Below, piece after piece: positions 1 to 8,705 of a DNA stretch of 64,000 nt (positions are counted from its first letter, which is position 1; every line of letters begins with the position of its first letter). The stretch is from Bradyrhizobium sp. ARR65. Its GTDB lineage: Bacteria; Pseudomonadota; Alphaproteobacteria; Rhizobiales; Xanthobacteraceae. The stretch spans positions 62,204-126,203 of the forward strand of contig NZ_AWZU01000009.1 in assembly GCF_000472385.1 (NCBI RefSeq), read 5' to 3'. The notes under the pieces were generated by a model, which saw only the letters and a list, made by a program, of their open reading frames with translations, was not told the origin of the DNA and made no database searches. The translations under genes were made by a program, and so were the position numbers.

Positions 1-1295
1 CAGATGCCGCGGTAATAGTAATAGAACATGTTGTTCTTGTCGTTCGCGTCCGGCAGCGCGTCGATGGCCTTGGAATAGGTCTCGGCGCAATCAGCGAACT
101 TCTTGCGGCCGCGCTCGATATTGCCGAGCGCCATGATGGCTTCGAGATCCTTCGAATCGTCCGCGATCACGCCTTTGAGGATCTTGATCGCCTCGTCGCT
201 GCGGTCGGCGGCATCGAGATCGGTCGCGAGCTGGATCTGGGCGTTCCGCTTCAAGGGCGAGCTCGCGGGCACGCGCTCATACACCTTGATCGCCATCTGC
301 GGCTTCTTCACGGATTCATAGAGATCGGCGAGCGACAGCAGCGCCAGCGGATGGTCCGGCTTCAGGTAAAGGGCGAGTTGCAGATAGACCAGCGCGAGGT
401 CCTCACCGCCGCGGCGGGTCAGCGTGGCTCCGATGCCATACAGCGCCTCGGCCGCACCGGCCTGTGCGGAATCGACCAGCGGCGACAGCTTCTTGCCGGC
501 ATGGATTTCGCGCAGCGCGTCCTGCACCAGCGGATGGCGCGGCAGCTTCTTGTCGAAGGCTTCATAGATGGCGGCGGCCGCCCGCTCGTCCTTGTTGCGC
601 GACAGCCAATGCCCATAAGCCTCGGCGACCCGCAGCATGGAATCGTCGAGTTTGTAGGCGCGTTCGAAACGCACGCCGGCGTCCTTTTCCTTGCCGGCGA
701 GTTCGTCGATCATGCCGGCATGAAGGTCCTTGAACAGCGGATACCACTCGGGACCGGTCAGCTTGTCGATGCTGGCGATCGCGCCCTTGGCATCGCCGGC
801 GCCATAAGCAGCCCAGCCCGACAACAGCGTCGCCACCAGATCGGTGATCGGTCCGCGAATCGACTGATTGATGTTGAGCTGTGCGGCGGCCCACTTCTTC
901 TGCTTCAAGTTCTGCACGCCGATTACGAGCCGCGCCACGCGGTTGGACTTGTCGACCGCCAGGATGCGCTCGGCGAGCTTGACGGCCTCGTCGATGTCGC
1001 CGTCGGCGACGGAGGAGATGAAGGCGCGATCCAGGAGCTCGTTGTTCTTCGGATCGGTGCGAAGCGCGGAGCGATAGAAGGCTGCCGCGGACGCCGCATC
1101 GCGCTCGACGCTGGCGTGACGTGCCGCCAGATAGCTGCCGGACGTCGTCAAGCTTTTCAAATCGTGAGTGGTGGGAAACTGCGCCGTGTTTTCGGTCGGG
1201 TGCTCCGGCGTCTGCGCCAGGACCGAGCCGGGCAGGACCAGCGCAGCAAGGGCGAAGGCGGCAAGAGTTGAGCGGGTGCAACGATGAGAGATCAT
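1..1295 (-). CDS. Exported tetratricopeptide-repeat protein (3' end outside window)
   Basis: Reading the minus strand from the ATG at 1295 gives 431 codons with no stop before the window edge, so the C-terminus is missing. Residues 1 to about 28 look like a Sec signal peptide (basic start, hydrophobic stretch with LAALVLPG, then VLAQ). The rest is alpha-helical TPR sequence, for example AAAFYRSALRTDPKNNELL near residue 55 and repeated helix pairs with W/L-G-Y-A/P spacing, as in alphaproteobacterial TPR proteins of the cell envelope. A purine-rich AAGGCG lies about 8 bases before the ATG. TPR proteins usually act as protein-binding scaffolds; no enzyme domain is visible in this part. The ETF-QO gene upstream on the same strand is over 300 bases away. 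The fold is clear but the specific role is not known. Confidence 0.8.
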   Translation of the reverse strand, partial: MISHRCTRSTLAAFALAALVLPGSVLAQTPEHPTENTAQFPTTHDLKSLTTSGSYLAARHASVERDAASAAAFYRSALRTDPKNNELLDRAFISSVADGDIDEAVKLAERILAVDKSNRVARLVIGVQNLKQKKWAAAQLNINQSIRGPITDLVATLLSGWAAYGAGDAKGAIASIDKLTGPEWYPLFKDLHAGMIDELAGKEKDAGVRFERAYKLDDSMLRVAEAYGHWLSRNKDERAAAAIYEAFDKKLPRHPLVQDALREIHAGKKLSPLVDSAQAGAAEALYGIGATLTRRGGEDLALVYLQLALYLKPDHPLALLSLADLYESVKKPQMAIKVYERVPASSPLKRNAQIQLATDLDAADRSDEAIKILKGVIADDSKDLEAIMALGNIERGRKKFADCAETYSKAIDALPDANDKNNMFYYYYRGI

Positions 1296-1613
1296 CAGTT
1301 CGCCTTAGCGTTTTTAGGAATTGACGGAGCGTCTCGAATGCGAACCACACGGTGCATCAAGGCAGCGGTCGGACAATGCCGCGTTTGAAGCTCATCCGCA
1401 AGGATATGGGCTGGCTGTTCCGTTTGCTGAAGCGCCCCTTTTGCTCGCCCTCGCGGCCTCAAAACGCCTGTTCTGTGGCCTTATCGTGACCGGGCCGGCC
1501 AAGGCCGCCCGGCCGCCTCACGCAATCGTGCTTAGCTCTTGTTCGAGCATGATCTTTTCGGAAAACCGCTGTGCACTCTGTGCTAGCGCTGTCCTCCGGG
1601 TCCGGATCATGCC
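1296..1613. other. Intergenic stretch with a palindromic repeat, no gene seen
   Basis: This 318-base gap separates the TPR gene from the ETF-QO stop codon. It holds the promoter side of the TPR gene, a GC-rich stretch near 1490-1515, and at 1546-1614 a copy of the GCATGATC...GATCATGC repeat family. An open frame on the plus strand across it has no recognisable protein features and runs through the repeat, so I do not call it a gene. Confidence 0.6.
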
Positions 1614-1614
1614 T
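1546..1614. repeat. Palindromic intergenic repeat, GCATGATC type (copy 1)
   Basis: The ends GAGCATGATC (from 1546) and GGATCATGC (to about 1613) are inverted, with TCGGAAAACCG inside. The same ends occur at 28982-29050 (degraded) and at 54746-54794 (best copy). This copy abuts the 3' end of the ETF-QO gene and could form an RNA hairpin after its stop codon. Confidence 0.6.
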
Positions 1615-3272
1615 TACATTGCCTCGTAATTCGGGCCGCCGCCGCCTTCCGGCGGAACCCAGGTAATGTTGCCATTCGGGTCCTTCACGTCGCAGGTTTT
1701 GCAGTGGACGCAGTTCTGGGCGTTGATGACGAAGCGCGGGCCTGAAGCCTCCTCAACCCATTCATAGACGGCGGCGGGGCAATACCTGGCCGATGGCCCG
1801 GCATAGACATCATGCTCGGAGATCTTCTGCAGGTTCATGTCGGCCACCTTGAGATGGACCGGCTGGTCCTCCTCGTGATTGGTGTTGGACAGGAATACCG
1901 ATGACAGGCGGTCAAAGGTGAGCTTGCCGTCCGGCTTCGGATAGGAAACCGGCTGGTGTGCCTTGGCGGGATCGAGCGTGGCACGATCCAGCTTGCGGTG
2001 GGATTGCGTGCCGAACAGCGAGAAGCCAAGCGTGTTGCACCACATGTCGAAGCCGCCGAGCACCACGCCCAGCACGGTGCCGAACTTCGACCACAGCGGC
2101 TTGACGTTGCGCACCGGGTAGAGGTCCTTGCCGACGGGCGAAGCGCGCCAGGTCGTTTCATATTCGGAGAGCTCGTCATTGCCGCGGCCGGCCGCGATCG
2201 CGGCGGCGACATGTTCGGCGGCGAGCATGCCGCTGCCCATCGCGTTGTGTACGCCCTTGATGCGCGGCACGTTGACGAAGCCGGCCGCGCAGCCGATCAG
2301 CGCGCCGCCGGCGAAGGTCAGCCGCGGCACCGATTGATAGCCGCCTTCCGTGATGGCGCGCGCGCCGTAAGCGAGCCGCTTGCCGCCTTCGAACAGCTCC
2401 CGGATGGCGGGATGAGTCTTGAAACGCTGGAACTCGTCGAACGGCGACAGGTACGGATCGTCGTAATTCAGATGCACGACGAAGCCCACCGCGACCAGGT
2501 TATCGTCGTAATGGTACAGGAAGGAGCCGCCGCCGGTCTTGTTGTTCAAGGGCCAACCGAAGGAATGCTGGATCAGGCCCTTCTTGTGTTTGGCCGGATC
2601 CACCTGCCAGACCTCTTTCAGCCCGATGCCGAATTTCGGCGACTGGCTGCCTATGTCCAGCGAGAACTTGGCGATGAGCTGCTTGGTCAGGCTGCCGCGG
2701 GCGCCTTCCGCAAACAAGGTGTATTTGCCGAGCAGTTCCATGCCGCGGGTGAAGGACGCTTTCAGCGAACCGTCCTTGGCGATGCCCATGTCGCCGGTGG
2801 CAATGCCGCGCACTGCGCCCTGCTCGTCATAGAGCACCTCGACCGCGGCGAAGCCGGGATAAATCTCGACCCCCAATGCTTCGGCCTTGCGCGCGAGATA
2901 CCGGCAGAGATTGCCGAGCGAGCCGGTGAAGCAATGATGATTGTTCATCAAGGGCGGCATCATGAAGTTCGGCAGACGGATCGCGCCGGTTGCGGTCATC
3001 CAGTAGAAGCGATCGTCCGTGACCTGCGTCTTCAACTGGCAGTCGGGATCCTGGCGCCATTCCGGGACCAGCTTGTCGAGCGCGAGCGGATCGATCACCG
3101 CGCCGGAGAGAATATGCGCGCCGACTTCGCTTCCCTTCTCCACCACAACGATGTTCAAATCCGCATTGAGCTGCTTCAGCCGGATCGCGGCGGACAAGCC
3201 CGAAGGGCCGGCGCCGACGATCACGACGTCAAATTCCATGGATTCGCGCGGGGGAAGTTCTTGGGTGGCCAT
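1614..3272 (-). CDS. etfQO: Electron transfer flavoprotein-ubiquinone oxidoreductase
   Basis: This enzyme passes electrons from reduced ETF, produced by acyl-CoA and other dehydrogenases, to the ubiquinone pool at the inner membrane. The 552-residue product matches the usual family length. Residues 13-31 carry the FAD-binding GxGxxG fold (GAGPSGLSAA). The C-terminus has the family's 4Fe-4S ferredoxin domain, with cysteines at about 498, 521, 524 and 527 (CVHCKTCDVKDP). The start ATG gives MATQELPPRES directly before the FAD strand. The gene is divergent from the uracil-DNA glycosylase gene. The N-terminal and C-terminal signatures together leave little doubt. It is a single cistron here, and the ETF subunits are not in the window. 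Confidence 0.95.
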   Translation of the reverse strand: MATQELPPRESMEFDVVIVGAGPSGLSAAIRLKQLNADLNIVVVEKGSEVGAHILSGAVIDPLALDKLVPEWRQDPDCQLKTQVTDDRFYWMTATGAIRLPNFMMPPLMNNHHCFTGSLGNLCRYLARKAEALGVEIYPGFAAVEVLYDEQGAVRGIATGDMGIAKDGSLKASFTRGMELLGKYTLFAEGARGSLTKQLIAKFSLDIGSQSPKFGIGLKEVWQVDPAKHKKGLIQHSFGWPLNNKTGGGSFLYHYDDNLVAVGFVVHLNYDDPYLSPFDEFQRFKTHPAIRELFEGGKRLAYGARAITEGGYQSVPRLTFAGGALIGCAAGFVNVPRIKGVHNAMGSGMLAAEHVAAAIAAGRGNDELSEYETTWRASPVGKDLYPVRNVKPLWSKFGTVLGVVLGGFDMWCNTLGFSLFGTQSHRKLDRATLDPAKAHQPVSYPKPDGKLTFDRLSSVFLSNTNHEEDQPVHLKVADMNLQKISEHDVYAGPSARYCPAAVYEWVEEASGPRFVINAQNCVHCKTCDVKDPNGNITWVPPEGGGGPNYEAM

Positions 3273-3416
3273 AGTCTATCTCAGCCCGAATTGAGACATT
3301 TCCTTAGTTGTTGGCCCTCTTGTTTCCGATTTTTACTGCCAGGACAACCATGGAAATGCGTTTCGAAGGCGTGCAACGCCGCCTAAATTGACCTAAATGC
3401 CAGTTCAGCCCTCGCC

Positions 3417-4223
3417 ATGACGCCCGAACCCACCCTTTCCGTTCGCGAACTGCTCGGCTTCTATCTGGAGGCCGGCGTCGACTGCGCGCTGTCGGAGGAA
3501 CCGGTCAACCGTCTGGCCGAGCCGGAGTTCGCGCCGAGCCCACGGGATGTGCTGCCGGCGCAACCGAGGCGGCCCGTCGCGCCGCCTCTTCCGCTCGCCC
3601 GCAGCGAACCACCGGCGCCGGATGCGGCGATCGCTTCGGCGCGCGAGGCCGCGCGCACCGCGCCGACATTGGAAGCATTGCGCGAGCTGATGGAGCGCTT
3701 CGACGGCTGCACGCTGAAAGCGACCGCAACGCGGCTGGTGTTCGCCGATGGTAACGCAGAAGCCCGCATCATGTTCGTCGGCGAGGCGCCCGGCCGCGAG
3801 GAAGACATCGAGGGCCTGCCTTTCGTCGGCCGTTCGGGGAAGCTCCTCGATCGCATGATCGGCGCGATCGGACTCGACCGCAGCAAGGCCTATATCGCCA
3901 ACGTGATCCCCTGGCGGCCGCCCGGCAACCGCACGCCGACGCCACAGGAGACGCAAATCTGCCTGCCCTTCATCCAACGGCAGATCGAACTGGTCGATCC
4001 GGACGTGCTGGTGACGCTCGGCAATCCCTCCACCCAGGCCCTGCTCGGCACGCGCGAGGGCATCATGCGGACCCGCGGGCGCTGGTTCGACTACGATACG
4101 GGAACGCGCACCATCCGCGTGCTGCCCACCTTCCATCCCGCCTATCTGTTGCGCTCGCCGGCCTATAAGCGGCTGGCCTGGCAGGACCTGCTGGCGATTG
4201 CGAAGGCGTTGCGGGGGGCATGA
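3417..4223 (+). CDS. Family-4-like uracil-DNA glycosylase with incomplete Fe-S ligand set
   Basis: The protein (268 residues) should remove uracil from DNA to start base-excision repair. After a proline-rich N-terminal region of about 90 residues it has the family-4 motif A GEAPGREED (residues 122-130), PPGNRTPTPQE (168-178) and a motif-B-like HPAYLLR near residue 240. Classical family-4 enzymes bind a 4Fe-4S cluster through CxxC, KCRPPGNR and a downstream Cys. Here only Cys98 and Cys182 remain: the second Cys of the CxxC is Lys101, and the Cys before RPPGNR is Trp166. An intact cluster of the classical type is therefore unlikely. The gene is divergent from etfQO. Activity is inferred from family membership only. 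Confidence 0.88.
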   Translation: MTPEPTLSVRELLGFYLEAGVDCALSEEPVNRLAEPEFAPSPRDVLPAQPRRPVAPPLPLARSEPPAPDAAIASAREAARTAPTLEALRELMERFDGCTLKATATRLVFADGNAEARIMFVGEAPGREEDIEGLPFVGRSGKLLDRMIGAIGLDRSKAYIANVIPWRPPGNRTPTPQETQICLPFIQRQIELVDPDVLVTLGNPSTQALLGTREGIMRTRGRWFDYDTGTRTIRVLPTFHPAYLLRSPAYKRLAWQDLLAIAKALRGA

Positions 4224-4231
4224 TCGTTTCG

Positions 4232-4334
4232 CACCGTCATTCCGGGGCGATGCGCCAGCATCGAACCCGGAATCTCGCCCGCAACTTCTGGATCGCGGGT
4301 TCGCGCGCCTTGCGAGCGCCCCGGAATGACGGTG
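4232..4334. repeat. Palindromic intergenic repeat, CGTCATTCCGG type (copy 1)
   Basis: The ends are an 18-base perfect inverted repeat, CACCGTCATTCCGGGGCG against its complement at 4317-4334. Inside are GAACCCGGAATCTCG and GCGGGTTCGCG, a second inverted pair. It lies between two converging genes. It is the best preserved of about ten copies in this window. Confidence 0.85.
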
Positions 4335-4337
4335 CGT

Positions 4338-5855
4338 CTACTGCCCCTTCGGCCGCACGATGGCCCAGCCGATGCGCAACACGCCCTGGCGGCCATTGAC
4401 GAGCCGGTCGAACGAGCGCGGCACTTCCGGCACGAGGTTCGGGAAGCGCTGCGCGATATCGGGCGGCGGCGCGCCTGACGTGTCGGAGGCGCGCCAGACC
4501 ACCACGCCGCCAACCTCGTTGAACTTGGCCGCTGTCATCCAGGGCGTCCGCTGCGGGCTTGCGTCGACGAACAGATGCGGGCGTCCCGGGCCCAGCGCGA
4601 TCAGGCTTGCGATCTCCGTGTCGCCCGCGACCGCTTCGAGCTGATGACTGGTACGCCGCGAGAAACTGTCGGTAAAAAACTGCGCCATTGCGCGCGCAGG
4701 CAAGGTGGTGGCGACTTCGCCGGCGGACGTCCAGGGCAGGAACAACGTACCCGCGATAACGACCAAGGTCGGCGCGGCGACGATCGCCGCCCATATCGCG
4801 CGCAGCATGCGCTGACGCTGCAACCGGATGAGATCGCCCGATGTCACCACCACGGCGAGCCCCGACATCAACAGCGCAACGCCCGCGCCGCCGAACACGC
4901 GATCGAGCCCGAACAGGCCGGCGATCAGGCTTGCCAGCAGCGGCGGCACGATCGCGAAGAAGTACACGAAATTGTACGCCAAGGGCTCGGCCGGGGGCCG
5001 GAACAGGCTTGGTGGGTCCTCGCCCTCGCGGGCAAACAGGCGTGAATTGAACACCACCAGGATCACGATGCCGACAAGCGCGAACAACAGCCAGCCGAGC
5101 AACCAGCCCCAGTGCCGGGCGCGCGCGCCCAGATCCGACAGCGTCGGCCAATGCTGGCTCCAATAGAGGCTCATCGGCTCGGCGCGCATCAGCCAGACCA
5201 GATAGGGCAGCGCCAGCGCGACCACCACGAGCAATGCGAACAACGGATCGAGCGAGCGCAGCATGCGGCGGCCCTCGTCGGTCGCCAGCGCAAAGCCCGC
5301 GACCAGCAGCAACAGCATGGCCGCGGCTGGGCTCGTGAGCAGCAAGAGGCCGGCATCGATCGACCAGGCGAACCAGACGTTGCGCCGCTGCTGCCCGATC
5401 AACTCCCAACTATGCAGCAGCAGCAGCGCCCAGAGCGGTCGGGCCAATACCGCCGGACCGAACTCCAGCGTCTGCGCCCCAAAGGCGGTGACCGTCATGG
5501 TCAGGAGCACCGCGAGCACTGCGTGTTGGCCGCCGACCAGCGCGCGGCCGAGCAGGAATAAAATCCAGAATGCCGCAACCGAGCAAAGCACGGCGAGCAG
5601 ATAAACGCCGAAGATGTGATTGCCGGCCGCGCGATAGGCGATGTCGCCGAGCCAGAACGCCAGCGGCGGACCGAACTCCGTACCGACCTGATATTCGCGC
5701 CCATAGGCCAGCGCGATCGCAAGGTTCGGAGGCGGGCTGCGATAAAAGAGGAGCGCGACCGTCAGCCACAGCGCGGCTTGCGCCAGCGCCACGATCCAGA
5801 CCACCAGCCGCGGCCGGGCGCGGATCAGTTCGATGGCCAGGGAGGTGAAACGCAT
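4338..5855 (-). CDS. GT39-like integral membrane glycosyltransferase
   Basis: This is a polytopic membrane protein of 505 residues with about ten hydrophobic helices and an acidic periplasmic-type first loop (YQVGTEFGPPLAFW), the layout of the ArnT/PMT GT39 superfamily. These enzymes move a sugar from a polyprenyl-phosphate carrier to lipid or protein on the periplasmic side. I chose the ATG at 5855 (MRFTSLAIELIRARPR), because the 24 codons upstream carry a low-hydrophobicity extension without family features. The C-terminal 130 residues form a soluble domain. The substrate cannot be told from sequence. It lies downstream of rnhB on the same strand, with about 80 bases between. Confidence 0.8.
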   Translation of the reverse strand: MRFTSLAIELIRARPRLVVWIVALAQAALWLTVALLFYRSPPPNLAIALAYGREYQVGTEFGPPLAFWLGDIAYRAAGNHIFGVYLLAVLCSVAAFWILFLLGRALVGGQHAVLAVLLTMTVTAFGAQTLEFGPAVLARPLWALLLLHSWELIGQQRRNVWFAWSIDAGLLLLTSPAAAMLLLLVAGFALATDEGRRMLRSLDPLFALLVVVALALPYLVWLMRAEPMSLYWSQHWPTLSDLGARARHWGWLLGWLLFALVGIVILVVFNSRLFAREGEDPPSLFRPPAEPLAYNFVYFFAIVPPLLASLIAGLFGLDRVFGGAGVALLMSGLAVVVTSGDLIRLQRQRMLRAIWAAIVAAPTLVVIAGTLFLPWTSAGEVATTLPARAMAQFFTDSFSRRTSHQLEAVAGDTEIASLIALGPGRPHLFVDASPQRTPWMTAAKFNEVGGVVVWRASDTSGAPPPDIAQRFPNLVPEVPRSFDRLVNGRQGVLRIGWAIVRPKGQ

Positions 5856-5936
5856 GAAAGGTCCGGCTGGCGAGCCAGCGCGGAAGCTAGCCCCTATTCG
5901 ATCTCGGACGTGTGATAATGGGCGCAAGAGTGCACG

Positions 5937-6770
5937 TCAAAGCGTCGCCGAGGACTCGACATCGACCTGTGCTTCCACCGAGAACAGGTCAAGCTCGCGT
6001 TTGATGGTCCACGGCTGGTGCTTTTCGCGCGCGGCGATGACGGGCGCGAAGAAGCTGCGATGATGCACGGAAGGACCGAGACGGTCCAGCGCCTCCAGAT
6101 GTTCCGGCACGCTATAGCCTTTGTGCGACTCGAAGCCGTAGCCAGGACATTCTTCGGCCAGCAGGCACATCAGCCGGTCACGCGTCACCTTGGCGATGAT
6201 GGAGGCCGCGGCGATCGACAGCACCAGGCCATCTCCGCCGATCACCGCCTCGCACTCACAAGGCACGTCGATCTTGTCGCGGCCGTCGACGAAGACCTGC
6301 TTGGGCGCTTCGGGCAGCGCGCGCACCGCGCGCGCCAGCGCCCACAGCGAGGCGCGCAGGATATTGTCACGGTCGATCCGCGCGGGAGATGCGAACGCGA
6401 CGGCGAAGGACGAGGTCGCGCAGATCTTGTCGAACAGTTTCTCGCGCTGTTCCGGGGTCAGCCGCTTGGAATCGTCGATGCCGCGGGGGATGCGGTTGGG
6501 GTCGAGCACGACGGCCGCGGCCACGACCGGACCCGCCAGCGGACCGCGGCCCGCCTCGTCGCAGCCGGCCACCGGCCAGATGCCGCTTTTGAAAAGCGCG
6601 CGCTCGCGGCGGAAATTCGGCGGTGTCACCGCAATGACGCCTCTCGCCGCCTTCTCGACGTCCTTGGCCTTGATTACTTGGGCGTTGATTACCTGGGCCT
6701 TGATTTCCTGGGCCCTAATTCCTTGCGCCTCGGCCTTTTGCGAAGCTTTTGCGGACTTGTCTCGACTCAT
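5937..6770 (-). CDS. rnhB: Ribonuclease HII with a repetitive N-terminal extension
   Basis: RNase HII cuts the RNA strand of RNA-DNA hybrids and removes single ribonucleotides from DNA. The catalytic start motif [15 protein letters not shown] is at residues 69-83 (Asp71, Glu72), followed by the [10 protein letters not shown] loop and the VDGRD strand, so the DEDD active site looks intact. At 277 residues it is longer than usual because about 60 residues precede the fold. This extension contains a five-residue periodic segment ([17 protein letters not shown]) encoded by four 15-bp units at 6666-6725. The extension is basic and probably disordered. A later start codon may be used, but none with a clear ribosome-binding site stands out. 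Confidence 0.92.
   Translation of the reverse strand: MSRDKSAKASQKAEAQGIRAQEIKAQVINAQVIKAKDVEKAARGVIAVTPPNFRRERALFKSGIWPVAGCDEAGRGPLAGPVVAAAVVLDPNRIPRGIDDSKRLTPEQREKLFDKICATSSFAVAFASPARIDRDNILRASLWALARAVRALPEAPKQVFVDGRDKIDVPCECEAVIGGDGLVLSIAAASIIAKVTRDRLMCLLAEECPGYGFESHKGYSVPEHLEALDRLGPSVHHRSFFAPVIAAREKHQPWTIKRELDLFSVEAQVDVESSATL
6666..6725 (-). repeat. Four 15-bp tandem units inside rnhB
   Basis: Four units of the form GGCNTTGATTNCCTG follow each other without gaps (plus-strand reading). Each encodes five residues of the type A-Q-x-I-x/K. The length keeps the reading frame, so copy-number change would alter only the length of the N-terminal extension. Confidence 0.85.
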
Positions 6771-6843
6771 AGGCGGGATGGTGGCGCAAGCAGGGGCCGC
6801 TGCGCAACCGGGAACTCCCGGTAATTCCCGTTATTCTCGTTTG

Positions 6844-7307
6844 TTAATCGGGCAGATGCACACGCCTGTCCTCACCGACCTCGATGTTGGGCGCGACCAC
6901 GGCTTCCCAGGGATGGCCATCTGGATCGGCAAAATAGCCGGAATAGCCGCCATAGTCGGTATCATGCGCCGGCTTCAGCAACGAGGCGCCCTTAACGAGG
7001 CGCCCTTGGAGATCGCCAGATCAAGCACCGCATCGACTTCCTCGCGCGACCCGCAATTCCAGGCGAGCGTCATGCCACGAAAGCCCTGCGGGCGCGGATT
7101 TTCCGGAATCGTGGCGTCCCGCGCAAGCTGATCCCATGGAAACAGCGCCAGCACCGGGCCGCCGGTCTCGAAGAAGGCGACGGCCTCGCCGGTTGCGCGA
7201 AATCTGCGCACAAAGCCCAAGGCCTCGTAAAACGCGATGCTCCTGCTCATATTGCCGACACCGAGCGCGATGACAGTGAGTCGCGGAACCGGAGCGGCGG
7301 CTTCCAT
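6844..7307 (-). pseudogene. VOC/glyoxalase-family gene frameshifted by a 14-bp duplication
   Basis: The first part (MEAAAPVPRLTVIALGV..., from 7307) is a vicinal-oxygen-chelate domain with the typical MSRSIAFYEALGF helix. The frame breaks where AACGAGGCGCCCTT occurs twice in tandem at 6980-6993 and 6994-7007. Removing one copy restores a 149-residue frame that ends with GYFADPDGHPWE, the standard C-terminal VOC motif, and a stop at 6844. As it stands the protein ends after about 110 residues with RAPRC. Intact relatives are metal-dependent lyase or dioxygenase-like proteins of unknown substrate. It follows the radical SAM gene start region by only nine bases. Confidence 0.88.
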
Positions 7308-7316
7308 GATCGTCCC

Positions 7317-8483
7317 TCAAAACAGGCTGAGCTGCTCGCCGGCTCGCTTTGGCCGGACAAAATGGTCGGTGGTCAGTTTGGAGCGTCGCTTATTGAGCCC
7401 GTGCTTCTCGCAAGCGATCTCGAAGCGCCGCCCGATCATCCAGGCCATCGGGCCCGTGCCCTTCATCCGCGTCCCCCATTGCGAGTCGTAGTCCTTGCCG
7501 CCGCGCATATCGCGGATCAGGGTGAACACGTGGCGGTAGCGGTCCGGATAATTGGCCATCAGCCATTCGCGGAATAGGTCCCGCACCTCCAGCGGCAGCC
7601 GCAGCAGCACATAGGAGGCTTCCTTCACGCCGGCATGGGCGGCTGCATCAAGAATGCGCTCCATCTCGGCATCGTTCAGAGCCGGTATGATGGGCGCCAC
7701 CATCACCGTGGTGGGAATGCCCGCTGCCGACAGCCGCCGCAGCGCCTCCAGGCGCTTGGGCGGAGTAGAGGCGCGCGGCTCCATGCTGCGCGCGAGTTTT
7801 GGATCCAGTGTGGTGACCGAGATAGCCACCTTTGCCAGGTTGCGCTTGGCCATCCGCGCCAGAATGTCGGCATCGCGGACGATCAGCGCCGATTTGGTGA
7901 CGATGCCAACCGGGTGGCCGGTGCGCTCCAGCACTTCCAGAATGCCGCGCATGATTTTCCGCTCGCGCTCGATCGGCTGATAGGGATCGGTATTGGTCCC
8001 GATCGCGATCATGCGCGGTTCGTAGTCGGGTGCCGCCAGTTCCTTCTCCAGGAGCTGCGGTGCGTCGGGCTTCGCGTAGAGTTTTGACTCGAAATCCAGG
8101 CCTGGGGACAGGCCGAGATAGGCGTGGGTCGGACGGGCGAAGCAATAGATGCAGCCATGCTCGCAACCCCGGTAAGGATTGATCGAGCGGTCGAAGCCAA
8201 TATCGGGTGAATCGTTGCGGGTAATAACTTTCCGCGCCGTATCGAGCGAAACCGTGGTCTTGAACGGCGGCAGATCATCAAGGCTCTGCCAACCGTCGTC
8301 GAAGGCGACGCGCGCCTCCGCCTCGTAACGGCCGCTGGCATTGGACTGCGCGCCACGACCGCGCCGCCGCTCGCGATCAATGGCGACCGCAAGCTCCGGG
8401 AAATCCGGCGCAGCGGCGCCCGCCGGCTCGGAGGGCACCGGGACCGGCGGGCGCTTGAGGGCATGTGAAGATGCTCGACTCAT
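7317..8483 (-). CDS. PA0069-family radical SAM protein
   Basis: The 388-residue protein carries the radical SAM cluster motif CxxxCxxC at Cys107, Cys111 and Cys114 ([17 protein letters not shown]), within the [11 protein letters not shown] context typical of the PA0069/Rv2578c group, which is distantly related to spore photoproduct lyase. It should bind a 4Fe-4S cluster and S-adenosylmethionine; the reaction of this group is not established. I chose the ATG at 8483 because the frame extends far upstream into antisense DNA of the phosphoketolase gene without similarity. The gene is divergent from xfp. Confidence 0.88.
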   Translation of the reverse strand: MSRASSHALKRPPVPVPSEPAGAAAPDFPELAVAIDRERRRGRGAQSNASGRYEAEARVAFDDGWQSLDDLPPFKTTVSLDTARKVITRNDSPDIGFDRSINPYRGCEHGCIYCFARPTHAYLGLSPGLDFESKLYAKPDAPQLLEKELAAPDYEPRMIAIGTNTDPYQPIERERKIMRGILEVLERTGHPVGIVTKSALIVRDADILARMAKRNLAKVAISVTTLDPKLARSMEPRASTPPKRLEALRRLSAAGIPTTVMVAPIIPALNDAEMERILDAAAHAGVKEASYVLLRLPLEVRDLFREWLMANYPDRYRHVFTLIRDMRGGKDYDSQWGTRMKGTGPMAWMIGRRFEIACEKHGLNKRRSKLTTDHFVRPKRAGEQLSLF

Positions 8484-8535
8484 GGCCGTAGAGATAGCAC
8501 GCCGCGAGAACAAATCAAGAACAATGTATTGAGCG

Positions 8536-8560
8536 CCAGCATCGAACCCCGAAATGACGG
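8536..8560. repeat. Fragment of a CGTCATTCCGG-type repeat
   Basis: CAGCATCGAACC and GAAATGACGG match the second quarter and the end of the large palindromic family. Only this remnant is present in the radical SAM-xfp gap. Confidence 0.5.
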
Positions 8561-8705
8561 GGACGCGTGTAGGCGGCTGCCCGCCGGTGGGGCACGCGCT
8601 TTTGACCGCGCTCAAGGAGTTGCCTTCAAATTCGCATTCTATCGTAGCGCGAGGGAACGGATCGATCAAATGCGGGTCGTTCTGGTGTTTCCACAGGAGG
8701 TCGGC

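Noticed and set aside
351..1271. Long open frame on the plus strand opposite the TPR gene
   Set aside because: It is the antisense shadow of a GC-rich coding region; the minus strand gives a clean signal peptide and TPR helices.
1956..3386. 476-codon frame opposite the ETF-QO gene
   Set aside because: Antisense to a firmly identified enzyme; composition (many His, Gln, Arg, Gly) is typical of a complement frame.
8529..8705. 59-codon N-terminal extension of phosphoketolase
   Set aside because: It crosses a repeat fragment, and the ATG at 8706 has a near-perfect ribosome-binding site.
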